Below, piece by piece: positions 35,544-43,850 of a stretch of 60,854 nt of DNA. The position numbers and the translations under genes were made by a program. Location of the stretch: the NCBI GenBank assembly GCA_947564645.1, contig CANOCU010000016.1:1-60854 (forward strand), given 5' to 3'. The notes below the pieces were generated by a model that saw only the letters and a program-made list of their open reading frames with translations, searched no databases and was not told where the DNA came from. Every line of letters starts with the position of its first letter. Positions within the stretch are counted from its first letter, which is position 1. The stretch comes from an uncultured Lachnospiraceae bacterium. GTDB lineage: Bacteria > Bacillota > Clostridia > Lachnospirales > Lachnospiraceae.

Positions 35544-35547
35544 CATC

Positions 35548-36990
35548 TCATTGATGCTGTCCCTTCATGATGGCATCAATCTCCCGTTTCATATTCTCCA
35601 ATGCATCCGGCCGCCAGAAATTAACCGAAAAAACTTCCCCCTCCGGCTCCTCTGACAGCAGCTGATACAAGTCTTGTGCACTGTCAAAAAACTTCGCCAG
35701 CCCTTTCTCACACAATGCTCTGACTGCCGGATATGCACCCTTCCGCATAATATAGGTCTTCAGGTCAAATTCCAGTCCCTCAAAGGTAGCCGTAGAACTG
35801 TAACCGCCTATCTGATACGTCGATGCTGCAAAAAGTTCATATAAATCTACCTTATTATTGTCGATCACTTCAATACCGGACGCTGCCAAACGCAAATACC
35901 GCTCGCGCCACCTCTCATACTCTCCCGGATGAAGCTTGAATACAATATGATATTGACTGGCATCAATCAATTCATGCAAATCCACTGCGATCTCTGACAG
36001 TACTTCCCCAATTTTGGGCTGCGATATGAAGATGATCTGCCGTGGAAATTTCTTTGTCACTTTCTTCCTGGCCTTCCTGGCTGCCTCATCTAAATGAGGA
36101 AAGCCAATCTCCTTCAGCCTGTCTTCTCTAACAGGATAACGCGCCGTATCGATCCAAAAACGTGAAAAAGCAAAAAAATACTGTGGAAACTGTGCAACAT
36201 AGGTGCCCGGATAATAATTATAGGCAGCATGCGTTTCGCCGGTCACCCCATGCTGCAGTTCAATCGTCGGAATATGTCGTTCTGCCGCCAGTTCATTGAT
36301 GATCATACAGTCAATATTATATCCCACTACTTCCAGTATGACCTTTGGATTTACACGATCCAGTATCTTGCCAAATGCTTTCCTTTTTACCTGATATACA
36401 TAATAACCGCACAATATACTGTTCAGGATCCGTTCAAGATCGCATTCAACCTGATAAACCCTGCTAATTTCCTCCATCGGTTTACGGATCCTTTGGTATA
36501 AGAACTTTCTGATCTTTTCAACCTGGCGTTTATGCACCGTCTGTTGAAAATACCAGTTCACCATCGTCCTGATTTCCACACGGTCTGTATAGATAAGATT
36601 CTTAGTTTTTACCGGCCTGAAGTGTTTTTGAAAATAAGGCCGTTCTAAAACCAGACTATCCTGATATCTTGAGGCAATGTTATCCGTATAGATGCATTCA
36701 TAACAGTTCCCTGACCAGACTCTGCGCTCTGCATTCAGGATTAACAGATCATGACTCTCCTTAGGCACTTTGCCAAAGCGCATGGCATATTGAATCGTTC
36801 CGATCCTTGCTTTCATCTGCTGCCATTTAGAACGCTTCGGATACACATAGGGTTCTCCCCCTGCATCCATTTTGATCATGACCTCTCCTGCTATATCATG
36901 TCTGAAATAAGTCCAATAGGCAAAACCGTCAATACGATCTTCAATCAATCCATATCTATGTTCTATCTCCAAAAAAGGGGTTAAATCCAT
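35548..36990 (-). CDS. GT-B-like glycosyltransferase, QHG-type capsule family
   Basis: A 480-residue cytosolic protein whose centre contains IPTIELQHGVTGETHAAYN, the Q-H-G motif shared by CDP-glycerol transferases, KpsS-like and sialyltransferase-like capsule enzymes. FKLHPGEYERW and IGGYSSTATFEGLEF mark the second domain, equivalent to the H-P-E and S-S-T-x-x-x-E positions. The start is the ATG at 36988-36990 with GTGGAG 9 nt upstream. It lies 27 nt after NeuA2, so its donor may be the CMP-nonulosonate produced by that enzyme. Family membership is fairly secure, donor inferred from neighbourhood. Confidence 0.7.
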   Translation of the reverse strand: MDLTPFLEIEHRYGLIEDRIDGFAYWTYFRHDIAGEVMIKMDAGGEPYVYPKRSKWQQMKARIGTIQYAMRFGKVPKESHDLLILNAERRVWSGNCYECIYTDNIASRYQDSLVLERPYFQKHFRPVKTKNLIYTDRVEIRTMVNWYFQQTVHKRQVEKIRKFLYQRIRKPMEEISRVYQVECDLERILNSILCGYYVYQVKRKAFGKILDRVNPKVILEVVGYNIDCMIINELAAERHIPTIELQHGVTGETHAAYNYYPGTYVAQFPQYFFAFSRFWIDTARYPVREDRLKEIGFPHLDEAARKARKKVTKKFPRQIIFISQPKIGEVLSEIAVDLHELIDASQYHIVFKLHPGEYERWRERYLRLAASGIEVIDNNKVDLYELFAASTYQIGGYSSTATFEGLEFDLKTYIMRKGAYPAVRALCEKGLAKFFDSAQDLYQLLSEEPEGEVFSVNFWRPDALENMKREIDAIMKGQHQ

Positions 36991-37017
36991 CGTCAAACAC
37001 TCCACATAGTTTGCTTT

Positions 37018-37806
37018 TTAAAGCAGCTTCGCTGCTTCCTCCTTAATCTCCCTGTATGCCGGATCGTTTTGATAAAAGTAACCGGCGACCACTTCCATCA
37101 GCTCAAGATCTTCTTCACTGTCGATGTCAAGTATCCCTGTATCTTTCATCTGCCAGATAACATCTCTTCTCGGCCTTCCCTGATCCGCTGTCATATATTC
37201 TCTTCGATAAGCATAAATCGAGGCATTCATATCAAAGCACTGTGGACACTGCTGTCTGGTTGTAAACTTTGTCCCAATTACAGTGCTGTAATATCCGTCC
37301 TTCTCCATTACCATGTTGAAGTATGGTGATCGGCGGGAAGAAGTCACGCTGTATGCAATATCTGCGTTTTCGTTCTCTTCCAATGCTTTCAACGTTCCCC
37401 GAATATCATCAACTGTGCGCAAAGGAGACGTCAGATCCAAATCCATTACCACATCATAGCGCACGCCCGTTCTTTGCTCACATTTGATCATTGTATCCTT
37501 TATCACTTCTTTCTTAGCCACAACATCCCCTGCCAGCGCATCCGTCCTGGGCACATAAAGATACTCTGTCCTCATACGGTCAATTTGCTGAATTAACATG
37601 TCACTGTCCGTATTAAGCGCCAGTGTTACCTGTCCAAACTCCTTCTCATACCTTGCCTTGAACAAGCTGAATGCTGCTACCGTATACGCTGCCAGCGGCA
37701 TCTTACAGAATTCTCTCACATTCTTTCCCTGTACCCCCTTAGAACCCGCTCTTGCACATATGGTAAATAAAAGATTCAGGCGATTTTTCTCATTCCTGTT
37801 CAACAC
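37018..37806 (-). CDS. neuA: NeuA/LegF-type CMP-nonulosonate cytidylyltransferase, copy 2
   Basis: A 262-residue cytidylyltransferase. FTICARAGSKGVQGKNVREF (about 14-33) is the CTP-binding loop; DLDLTSPLRTVDDI and DIDSEEDLELME near the end are the typical metal and sugar segments. It is longer and clearly different from copy 1 at 24182-24862, consistent with activating a different nine-carbon acid, such as a legionaminic derivative (PtmB/LegF). The start overlaps the adjacent Gfo/Idh/MocA gene by 17 bp, indicating that the two are translated together. Confidence 0.85.
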   Translation of the reverse strand: MLNRNEKNRLNLLFTICARAGSKGVQGKNVREFCKMPLAAYTVAAFSLFKARYEKEFGQVTLALNTDSDMLIQQIDRMRTEYLYVPRTDALAGDVVAKKEVIKDTMIKCEQRTGVRYDVVMDLDLTSPLRTVDDIRGTLKALEENENADIAYSVTSSRRSPYFNMVMEKDGYYSTVIGTKFTTRQQCPQCFDMNASIYAYRREYMTADQGRPRRDVIWQMKDTGILDIDSEEDLELMEVVAGYFYQNDPAYREIKEEAAKLL

Positions 37807-38779
37807 AATAACCTCCTCTCAGGCTGTCTTTCAAACCTACAGATTTCCCCCTTGCAATCTGTAATGTGCTCATCGCATTACTTATATCATTATCATTTGC
37901 GCATACGCCATGCAGTATATCAAAAAAATGAGCGATCTCTCTCTGCTGATACATATCCCTGTCTTCAAACAACAAAAGATCCTCCTGCTTCCTGCCAAAG
38001 TGGATAATCCCCTTACGCAGATCCACCGTGAGTGTTTCTGTAGGAAGATAAATTTCCAACATCCTTCTTTCTTCTCTCCCAAAATAATCCAGATGTAATT
38101 CATAAACCCGCTTCTCTGTATTTCCTATATACACTGCGATATCCTTACTGTCTATCTCCAATTCCGATATTTTGCGGTTAATGCAGCTTACCTGATCCGG
38201 CCTGCCAAACAACCATACCAGATAATCCCATTCATGGATCAGATCGATCTCCACCCCTCCGCCCATAGCCTCGTGAGCGCTGTACGATTTCCTGTAATCC
38301 TCACCCGGATGCCAGTCAGGAAGATAGGTTGAGCAGATCGCACGTACCGAATATGCCTCGTCGCAGTCAATATGCTGTTTGACATATTGTAAGATCTTCA
38401 TGTATCGCATTGGACATGCGACATAACAGATCAGATTTTTCGGAAGATCAGAAAACTCATACTTCTCGTTATCAACTACCGGTTTTTCGATAAACATGCT
38501 TTTCGTACAGTCCTGATACCGCCTGATGGTTTCTCCATGCAGGGAAGTTGGATTGGTGATAAAAATAATATCATAGTCCTGCGGAATCTCATCACGATAC
38601 GAATACTGTGCTGTAATATATTTCGCCAACTCTCTGTCCGGTTCCGCCCCGGCGCCGCTCCTGACCGCATCGATCTGAAAGCTGCATTGATGATCCCGGA
38701 GGTACTGCACCGTATCTTTCAAATGTCGTCTGCCAATAGATCCCAGACCGCAGAACGCTATTTTATAATGCTCTTTCAT
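37790..38779 (-). CDS. Gfo/Idh/MocA-family oxidoreductase A
   Basis: A 329-residue NAD(P)-dependent oxidoreductase with Rossmann start IAFCGLGSIGRRHLKD, FITNPTSLHGETIRR and the E-K-P motif in MFIEKPVVDNEKYE. GGGVEIDLIHEWDYLVWLFG (about 175-194) holds the conserved D and H used as substrate contacts. Members of this family in nonulosonate clusters (for example PtmF-like genes) are thought to tailor the sugar or a precursor, but the reaction is not known. It is adjacent to oxidoreductase B with a 3-nt gap and is coupled to NeuA2. The two are of similar length and share WHP-x-E-x-Y in the same region, so they probably arose by duplication. Confidence 0.78.
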   Translation of the reverse strand: MKEHYKIAFCGLGSIGRRHLKDTVQYLRDHQCSFQIDAVRSGAGAEPDRELAKYITAQYSYRDEIPQDYDIIFITNPTSLHGETIRRYQDCTKSMFIEKPVVDNEKYEFSDLPKNLICYVACPMRYMKILQYVKQHIDCDEAYSVRAICSTYLPDWHPGEDYRKSYSAHEAMGGGVEIDLIHEWDYLVWLFGRPDQVSCINRKISELEIDSKDIAVYIGNTEKRVYELHLDYFGREERRMLEIYLPTETLTVDLRKGIIHFGRKQEDLLLFEDRDMYQQREIAHFFDILHGVCANDNDISNAMSTLQIARGKSVGLKDSLRGGYCVEQE

Positions 38780-38782
38780 ATG

Positions 38783-39757
38783 CTACCCTTCGATCCTGTC
38801 AATCAACGCCAATGTTGCCTTGTCCTTCTGAAAATTATAGACCGGCGTTACCCCATCCTTAACCTGCGCAAAAAATGCCTCTATCTCATGCAGATAACCA
38901 TTTTCTACCACAAACTTATCATATCCTTCTCTTCGCTCAACTGTATCATACAAAACGACCGGAACCTCTTTCTTCTGTTCGTAGTCGTAATAGCACAGTC
39001 CCTCCGGCGAGCCATTCCAGGAAAGATACAAATCTTCCGAAAAAATCTCCAGATTTCTTACTGCTTTTCTTGACACCACATCGACCGCCAAAGAACCGCA
39101 AATACCTTTCTCATGTTCCAACATGACGTGATAACTGTCCGGATAGTCTATCGACAGCTTTGTATTCCGCCTCTTTAATACATGTACCTCCTTTACTGCT
39201 CCAAAGGTACTAAGAAGCCACGGCAGTTCAATTGCAAAAATCTCTCTGCAGCCATTTGTCCGTTTGTCGCCCACAAAGTAGTCCTGATAGTTTTCCCATG
39301 GATGCCAGTCGGGCAGATATTGTCCAATATGATAAAGATAACTGACCTTGCCTTTACTCCTTTGCACCATGTCCTTGATATAATCGATTTCTTTACGATA
39401 CAAAAAGGTAGAAGAAAGGAAGAGAACTTTTCCCCTCCTGGCGGCAAGTTCCATATTCTCCTCATAACCGTCAGCGACCAGATTAATCTCCGTGAATACA
39501 TGCAGATTCAAACATAAACATTTATGGATCAGCTTATTATGAGATAATGGCGAAGTAGAAATAAATGCACAGTCATATGCATTCTCCTGCACATTCTCCA
39601 GGCTTTCCAACGTTTGTATGGCGTACTCCTTCTCTGTCTGCTCTCTTCTTTCCTTCGAAATATCAACTCCATGTATTTCAATCGACGGATCATACTGCCT
39701 GATCAGGCGGATCCTGCGCTTTCCCATAGAACCCAGACCAATAACGATCACTCTCAT
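38783..39757 (-). CDS. Gfo/Idh/MocA-family oxidoreductase B
   Basis: A 324-residue relative of oxidoreductase A. VIGLGSMGKRRIRLI forms the dinucleotide loop, AFISTSPLSHNKLIHK the second strand, and LPDWHPWENYQDYFVG parallels LPDWHPGEDYRKSYSA in A. Unlike A, the canonical E-K-P lysine region reads FTEINLVADG, so catalysis may differ or be lost. It lies between the acyl-carrier-protein gene (38 nt upstream) and oxidoreductase A. The pair may oxidise and reduce the same intermediate or act as a heterodimer, which is inference. Confidence 0.75.
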   Translation of the reverse strand: MRVIVIGLGSMGKRRIRLIRQYDPSIEIHGVDISKERREQTEKEYAIQTLESLENVQENAYDCAFISTSPLSHNKLIHKCLCLNLHVFTEINLVADGYEENMELAARRGKVLFLSSTFLYRKEIDYIKDMVQRSKGKVSYLYHIGQYLPDWHPWENYQDYFVGDKRTNGCREIFAIELPWLLSTFGAVKEVHVLKRRNTKLSIDYPDSYHVMLEHEKGICGSLAVDVVSRKAVRNLEIFSEDLYLSWNGSPEGLCYYDYEQKKEVPVVLYDTVERREGYDKFVVENGYLHEIEAFFAQVKDGVTPVYNFQKDKATLALIDRIEG

Positions 39758-39794
39758 AACTTGCTGTCCTTTCTTCTTAATAATACCTCTGTCG

Positions 39795-40037
39795 TTATTT
39801 CCCTTTCTCTTCCATTAATCTGATCATGCCATTGATCGTAAAAATAGCGTCATCAGCAAAATCATCATCCTGAAACGTAATTCCAAAGTTTTCTTCACAC
39901 GCACCGATCAGGCCAAGAAAACCAAAGGAATCAATCATTCCCGCCTCAAGGTAATTCTCATCCATACTTTCCTTTATCTGTTCCCCTGACAATGTCCCAT
40001 GTTCAACAAACCAATCAATTATGAAATCTCTTATCAT
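39795..40037 (-). CDS. Acyl carrier protein
   Basis: An acidic 80-residue protein with the carrier-protein helix pattern. The prosthetic-group attachment motif is G-M-I-D-S-F-G-F with serine 37, matching the D-S-L/F consensus for 4'-phosphopantetheine. The gene overlaps the cyclase gene by 4 bp. No fatty-acid or polyketide synthase genes accompany it, so it probably carries a special acyl group activated by the AMP-ligase at 42370-43836. A phosphopantetheinyl transferase is not in the window and would be supplied elsewhere. Confidence 0.85.
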   Translation of the reverse strand: MIRDFIIDWFVEHGTLSGEQIKESMDENYLEAGMIDSFGFLGLIGACEENFGITFQDDDFADDAIFTINGMIRLMEEKGK

Positions 40038-40699
40038 GATACCGTAACCTCCCTGATCAAAACTCTCGCCGGACTCCCATCCGAACCTTTTACTTTCATA
40101 GGCAGTGCGACAATCTCATACTGTTTTTCTGCGTCGAGTACATCTGTATTATTCAGATACTCAACCATCACAATCTTCTCTTCCAGCAGGATTTTATGGT
40201 TAGGAGAATCCTCGCCGTCCTTTATACTGATCGCACTTCCGTCATCCGGTGACGGCGTATCCATTGCCATAAACCTCATTCCCCCGGCTATAAGATACTT
40301 GACAGCTTCCACGCTGAAATAAGGAAAACCCGCATAATATTTCTCAGTCTTCCAATGATGATACCATCCAAATGCAAACAGCATCCTTTCCGCCACGCCA
40401 ACCCGCTTGATATCCTCTACCGTAACAACATCGCCCTGCCTTTTATCCCTGAAGTCTATCACTTTCACAGGTCCCCACATATAGTTGATAGCAAGAGATT
40501 CTATGGTTGTCCCTTCCGGAATAAAATGGTAAGGCGCGTCCATATGGGTTCCGGAATGAGATCCTAACACAATCCTCTGTGTATTCCTTCCAACTTCATC
40601 AATTGTACCCATAGAGGTAATCTGAACTGTTTGATGCCATGCTGTCCCACATGTTGGCATCCCTGTCTCAATCTCAAATGTCAGATCATATAGATTCAT
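40034..40699 (-). CDS. Metal-dependent cyclase/hydrolase, kynurenine-formamidase-like family
   Basis: The 221-residue protein contains H48-S-G-T-H52-x-D54-x-P-x-H58, the exact H-x-G-T-H-x-D-x-P-x-H metal motif of the cyclase family (Pfam-type cyclase, including bacterial kynurenine formamidase KynB). MDTPSPDDG (about 147-155) provides the second conserved segment. No other tryptophan-catabolism genes are present, so the substrate is probably an acyl intermediate or lactone/amide in the ACP module. Its neighbours overlap by 4 bp on both sides (ACP and VOC-like gene), meaning stoichiometric co-expression. Confidence 0.82.
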   Translation of the reverse strand: MNLYDLTFEIETGMPTCGTAWHQTVQITSMGTIDEVGRNTQRIVLGSHSGTHMDAPYHFIPEGTTIESLAINYMWGPVKVIDFRDKRQGDVVTVEDIKRVGVAERMLFAFGWYHHWKTEKYYAGFPYFSVEAVKYLIAGGMRFMAMDTPSPDDGSAISIKDGEDSPNHKILLEEKIVMVEYLNNTDVLDAEKQYEIVALPMKVKGSDGSPARVLIREVTVS

Positions 40700-41307
40700 T
40701 TGCCGCTCTCCTGTTCTACCATAACGATTTCAAAGATCACATCCACCGAATCGGACCTTGTAAAGCAAATATCCAATAACTTATTGTTAACGCATAACGT
40801 ATCATGCGCCGTACATTCCCCATCATAAGGCACTATATGAAACGGTACATTCGTTATGACAGCGATTGTCCCATACCCCTTCCCGTCTAAAAAGGGAGAT
40901 AATTTACAATCACCCGGCCTTAATTCCAACCAATAATCTTTCCGGTCCAGAATCCCCTTCATGTTACATCTGATCACTTCATCCAGGCTTTCAACTTTCC
41001 TGCCAAAAATCCCTGTCAGGAAGTCAATCGCTCCTTCTTTATCAAAATAACTGCCGTGAACAATCCCATCCCTGATTGATACAGACGTTTCTTTTCCCAC
41101 ACGATCATAGAAAATATACTCTGTGGGAATCACATCATCATAAAAATACAGATCATGCCCTTCCTGAGGATATTGCATTAAAGCTGCTTTAATATCGAGG
41201 TTTGCCAGATCATTCTCCTGAAACATAAGCCCCTTTCTGGAAGCAGTCAATGTTTCCCTCTGTTCTCTTGATGCCACATATGTTATGTGGTCGAACTTAA
41301 TTATCAC
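40696..41307 (-). CDS. VOC/glyoxalase-like protein of the acyl module
   Basis: A 203-residue protein beginning IIKFDHITYVASREQRET, like the first strand-helix of vicinal-oxygen-chelate enzymes, where the D-H-I-x-Y-V histidine often binds metal. A second candidate module starts near residue 145 (KGYGTIAVITNVPFH). I cannot confirm the second metal ligand set, so the family call is tentative. Its stop overlaps the cyclase ATG by 4 bp, and the aldolase ends 14 nt upstream. Such enzymes include epimerases and dioxygenases; it could isomerise an alpha-keto or hydroxy acyl intermediate. Confidence 0.5.
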   Translation of the reverse strand: MIIKFDHITYVASREQRETLTASRKGLMFQENDLANLDIKAALMQYPQEGHDLYFYDDVIPTEYIFYDRVGKETSVSIRDGIVHGSYFDKEGAIDFLTGIFGRKVESLDEVIRCNMKGILDRKDYWLELRPGDCKLSPFLDGKGYGTIAVITNVPFHIVPYDGECTAHDTLCVNNKLLDICFTRSDSVDVIFEIVMVEQESGK

Positions 41308-41321
41308 GATTCTCTCTCCTG

Positions 41322-42377
41322 TTAATTTCTTTGCTCATTTCCGATATATTCGTTAAATCCAAAATCAGTCAATATACAATCTTCCTCTTTATTCATTGAT
41401 GCGGCAATCTCTTCCAGCTTCTTCTCATCCAGATTAACCTTGTCGTAACGGCTGTACAAAAGAATCAGATCCAATGGATTTACCCTGTATTTCGCGGCAT
41501 ATTTGTGAATAAACTTCATGTAACTCGTATGAAATTCAGCGATCCCACAATATAGATCCAGTGCATTGGCGTTATGTTTCCAAAGCGGCCTGACAAACTT
41601 CTCAGAGCAATCCAGAATTTCCTTCAAATTATACCCTGTCTCATCAAAATTGCGCATAAGATTTCCTATGTATAACTCCAATGCTGCATTTCCGGCGCTT
41701 CTGCCCATTCCCAGAATAGACGCGTCTATAAAATCAAATCCCAGATCGGAAGCAAACAGGGAATTCGACACTGCCAGTCCCAGATTATTATGACCATGAA
41801 AGCCAATCTTAATGTTGCTTGCTTTCCGAATCGCATCATAATACCTTTCAATCTCATCTCTGCACATGCTTCCCGCCGAGTCAACAATATAAACCACATC
41901 TGCGCCATAGCTCTCCGACTTTTTTACATTTTCCGCAAATACTGCAGGCGACACCACATAGGACTTCATATAGTTTGCCATGACCTCCAGGCCTGCCTTT
42001 TTGGCCTCCTGAATATAGGATGCCGTACTCTCAACTTCGGTTACATTAGATCCGACCCGAACAAAAGAAGCCCCCATTTCCTTCATTTTCCTGATAGAAT
42101 CCAGTTTTGCATAGGTCGGAATACAGAACATACCATATCTGGCTTCAGGCACACTCTTTCTCGCTGCCATAAGGTACTCTTCATCTGTACAAAGTGCTTC
42201 TCCATTCATCGGAGAACTGGCATCCAATCCCATGCCATGTCCGATTTCAATATACTTTATCCCTGCTCTGTATAACTTTTTACAAATCTCCTCTGTCTCA
42301 TACTGAGAAAACTGAAAATTGATAGCATAGCTTCCGTCCCGAAGAGTAACATCCATAATATGCGTATTATCAGCCAT
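41322..42377 (-). CDS. DRE-TIM-type pyruvate aldolase (4-hydroxy-2-oxovalerate aldolase-like)
   Basis: The 351-residue TIM barrel shows D9-V-T-L-R-D14-G-S, the catalytic signature of the HMGL/DRE-TIM superfamily, and I-G-F-H194-G-H196-N-N-L-G, its divalent metal site. EIGHGMGLDASS is close to the same region of BphI/MhpE aldolases, which cleave or form 4-hydroxy-2-oxo acids using pyruvate. The usual aldehyde dehydrogenase partner (BphJ/MhpF) is absent; instead it overlaps the AMP-ligase by 8 bp. It may build a chain-extended acyl acid for loading onto the ACP. The specific aldehyde is unknown. Confidence 0.82.
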   Translation of the reverse strand: MADNTHIMDVTLRDGSYAINFQFSQYETEEICKKLYRAGIKYIEIGHGMGLDASSPMNGEALCTDEEYLMAARKSVPEARYGMFCIPTYAKLDSIRKMKEMGASFVRVGSNVTEVESTASYIQEAKKAGLEVMANYMKSYVVSPAVFAENVKKSESYGADVVYIVDSAGSMCRDEIERYYDAIRKASNIKIGFHGHNNLGLAVSNSLFASDLGFDFIDASILGMGRSAGNAALELYIGNLMRNFDETGYNLKEILDCSEKFVRPLWKHNANALDLYCGIAEFHTSYMKFIHKYAAKYRVNPLDLILLYSRYDKVNLDEKKLEEIAASMNKEEDCILTDFGFNEYIGNEQRN

Positions 42378-43836
42378 TATTATTTACCTCCCATTGCCGT
42401 CTCAATTCATTTTTGTCAATCTTCCCGTTGATATTTCTGGGGATATTATCTACTCTCCATAAATAATCGATCGCATAATTTTTCCCCAGCTTCTCCAGTA
42501 CGCTCTTCTTTATCTCTGATTCCAATGTCAGGATATCCTTACCCTCTGCATCTTCTTTATAAACGCAGCATACCTTCTCTTCTCCGCTATGGTCATGTAC
42601 CCCTATGACAACATTCTCCTGTATCCTGCCATCCTGACCGACCACATTTTCGATCAATGCAGGGCTGATATTCATGCCGCCTTTGATGATCAGATCCTTG
42701 CTTCTCCCAGTAATGTATAAACAATCCCTGTCTATTCTGACCAAATCACCGGATTTATAAAATTCCCCTTCAAAATAATCATTCGTATTTTCGTTTGTAT
42801 ATCCTAAGTACATCCACGGAACCTTAATATACAGTTCACCTGACTGTGTAATCTTACACACGACGCCTTCCAACAGTTCACCCACACAATTCACATCTGA
42901 CCGACTCAGCGATGCATCATTTTCCACAGAAACAAAAAGCGTCTCGGAAAGACCGTAACTGGCATATACACTCACCTGATATCTTTTATTAAATTTCTGC
43001 CGCAGTTCATTCGACAATGGCGCCGTACCTACCAGGAAAGTAAGATCATGTCTCTGGCAGTATTTCTCTCCGATGTCTCCACGATCCAACTGATCTATCA
43101 TCATAAGCATAGATGGTGACAGCCAAAACAGATTTACTTCATAATCCTGAACGGTCTTCCAGAAATTTCTCGCTGACATGATCGAAAATCGGTGTGTGAT
43201 GACCACGGACGCCCCGGCAATGAAGGGATAAAACAAAGAATTAAGAATGCCGGCCATATAAGTCATGGGCATGACATGAAGCAGTCTGCTGTCAGAAGCA
43301 GTCCCCACCTTATTGTGCAAAGCGATCGCAGTCAGGATAAGATTATTCAGGGAATGTTTTACCCCCTTAGTATTCCCACTCGTTCCCGAGGTGAACGTAA
43401 TAAGAAACAATGAATCAAAATTCCTTCTTTCGATCCCCTGAATCACCCTTTCTCTTATTCCGTCTCTATCCGGTTGCTTTTCCACATCTAATTCATCGTC
43501 AGGCATCCACTCTTTATTTCCTGCTACATAGGGAGATTCTAACTGTGCAATGATCTTATCTGTCTCGTCCTTCCCCTTCTGCGGATCTATGACAGTGATA
43601 TGTCTCTCTGTGAACATCATTGCAAAATAGAGTGATGCCAGTTGAAAGGAGTTCTCCATTACTGCGACTATTTGCTGCTCATTTCCGATATCATTTAACA
43701 TATCAGCCATTCTCAGGCATCTTCTGAAAAAAGCTTCATAAGAATACGCCTGACCATTTAAGGCATCAATCATAAAAATCTGATCAAAATCCTTTTTCCT
43801 TAACATGTCAATCATATATCTTTTTGCAATATCCAT
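42370..43836 (-). CDS. AMP-forming acyl ligase (ANL superfamily)
   Basis: A 488-residue adenylating enzyme. TSGTSGNTKG (about 149-158) is the ATP phosphate loop; YGLSET, YKSGDL, GRSKDLIIKGG and NGKIDKNEL (lysine near the C-terminus) are the A5, A7, A8 and A10 motifs. It should activate a carboxylic acid as an acyl-AMP and transfer it to the phosphopantetheine arm of the ACP encoded nearby or to CoA. It follows NeuC2 by 14 nt and precedes the aldolase. In this setting the likely purpose is to make an acyl group for N- or O-acylation of a nonulosonic acid. The acid is not predicted. Confidence 0.88.
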   Translation of the reverse strand: MDIAKRYMIDMLRKKDFDQIFMIDALNGQAYSYEAFFRRCLRMADMLNDIGNEQQIVAVMENSFQLASLYFAMMFTERHITVIDPQKGKDETDKIIAQLESPYVAGNKEWMPDDELDVEKQPDRDGIRERVIQGIERRNFDSLFLITFTSGTSGNTKGVKHSLNNLILTAIALHNKVGTASDSRLLHVMPMTYMAGILNSLFYPFIAGASVVITHRFSIMSARNFWKTVQDYEVNLFWLSPSMLMMIDQLDRGDIGEKYCQRHDLTFLVGTAPLSNELRQKFNKRYQVSVYASYGLSETLFVSVENDASLSRSDVNCVGELLEGVVCKITQSGELYIKVPWMYLGYTNENTNDYFEGEFYKSGDLVRIDRDCLYITGRSKDLIIKGGMNISPALIENVVGQDGRIQENVVIGVHDHSGEEKVCCVYKEDAEGKDILTLESEIKKSVLEKLGKNYAIDYLWRVDNIPRNINGKIDKNELRRQWEVNNNG

Positions 43837-43850
43837 TAAAATAGCCCGCC

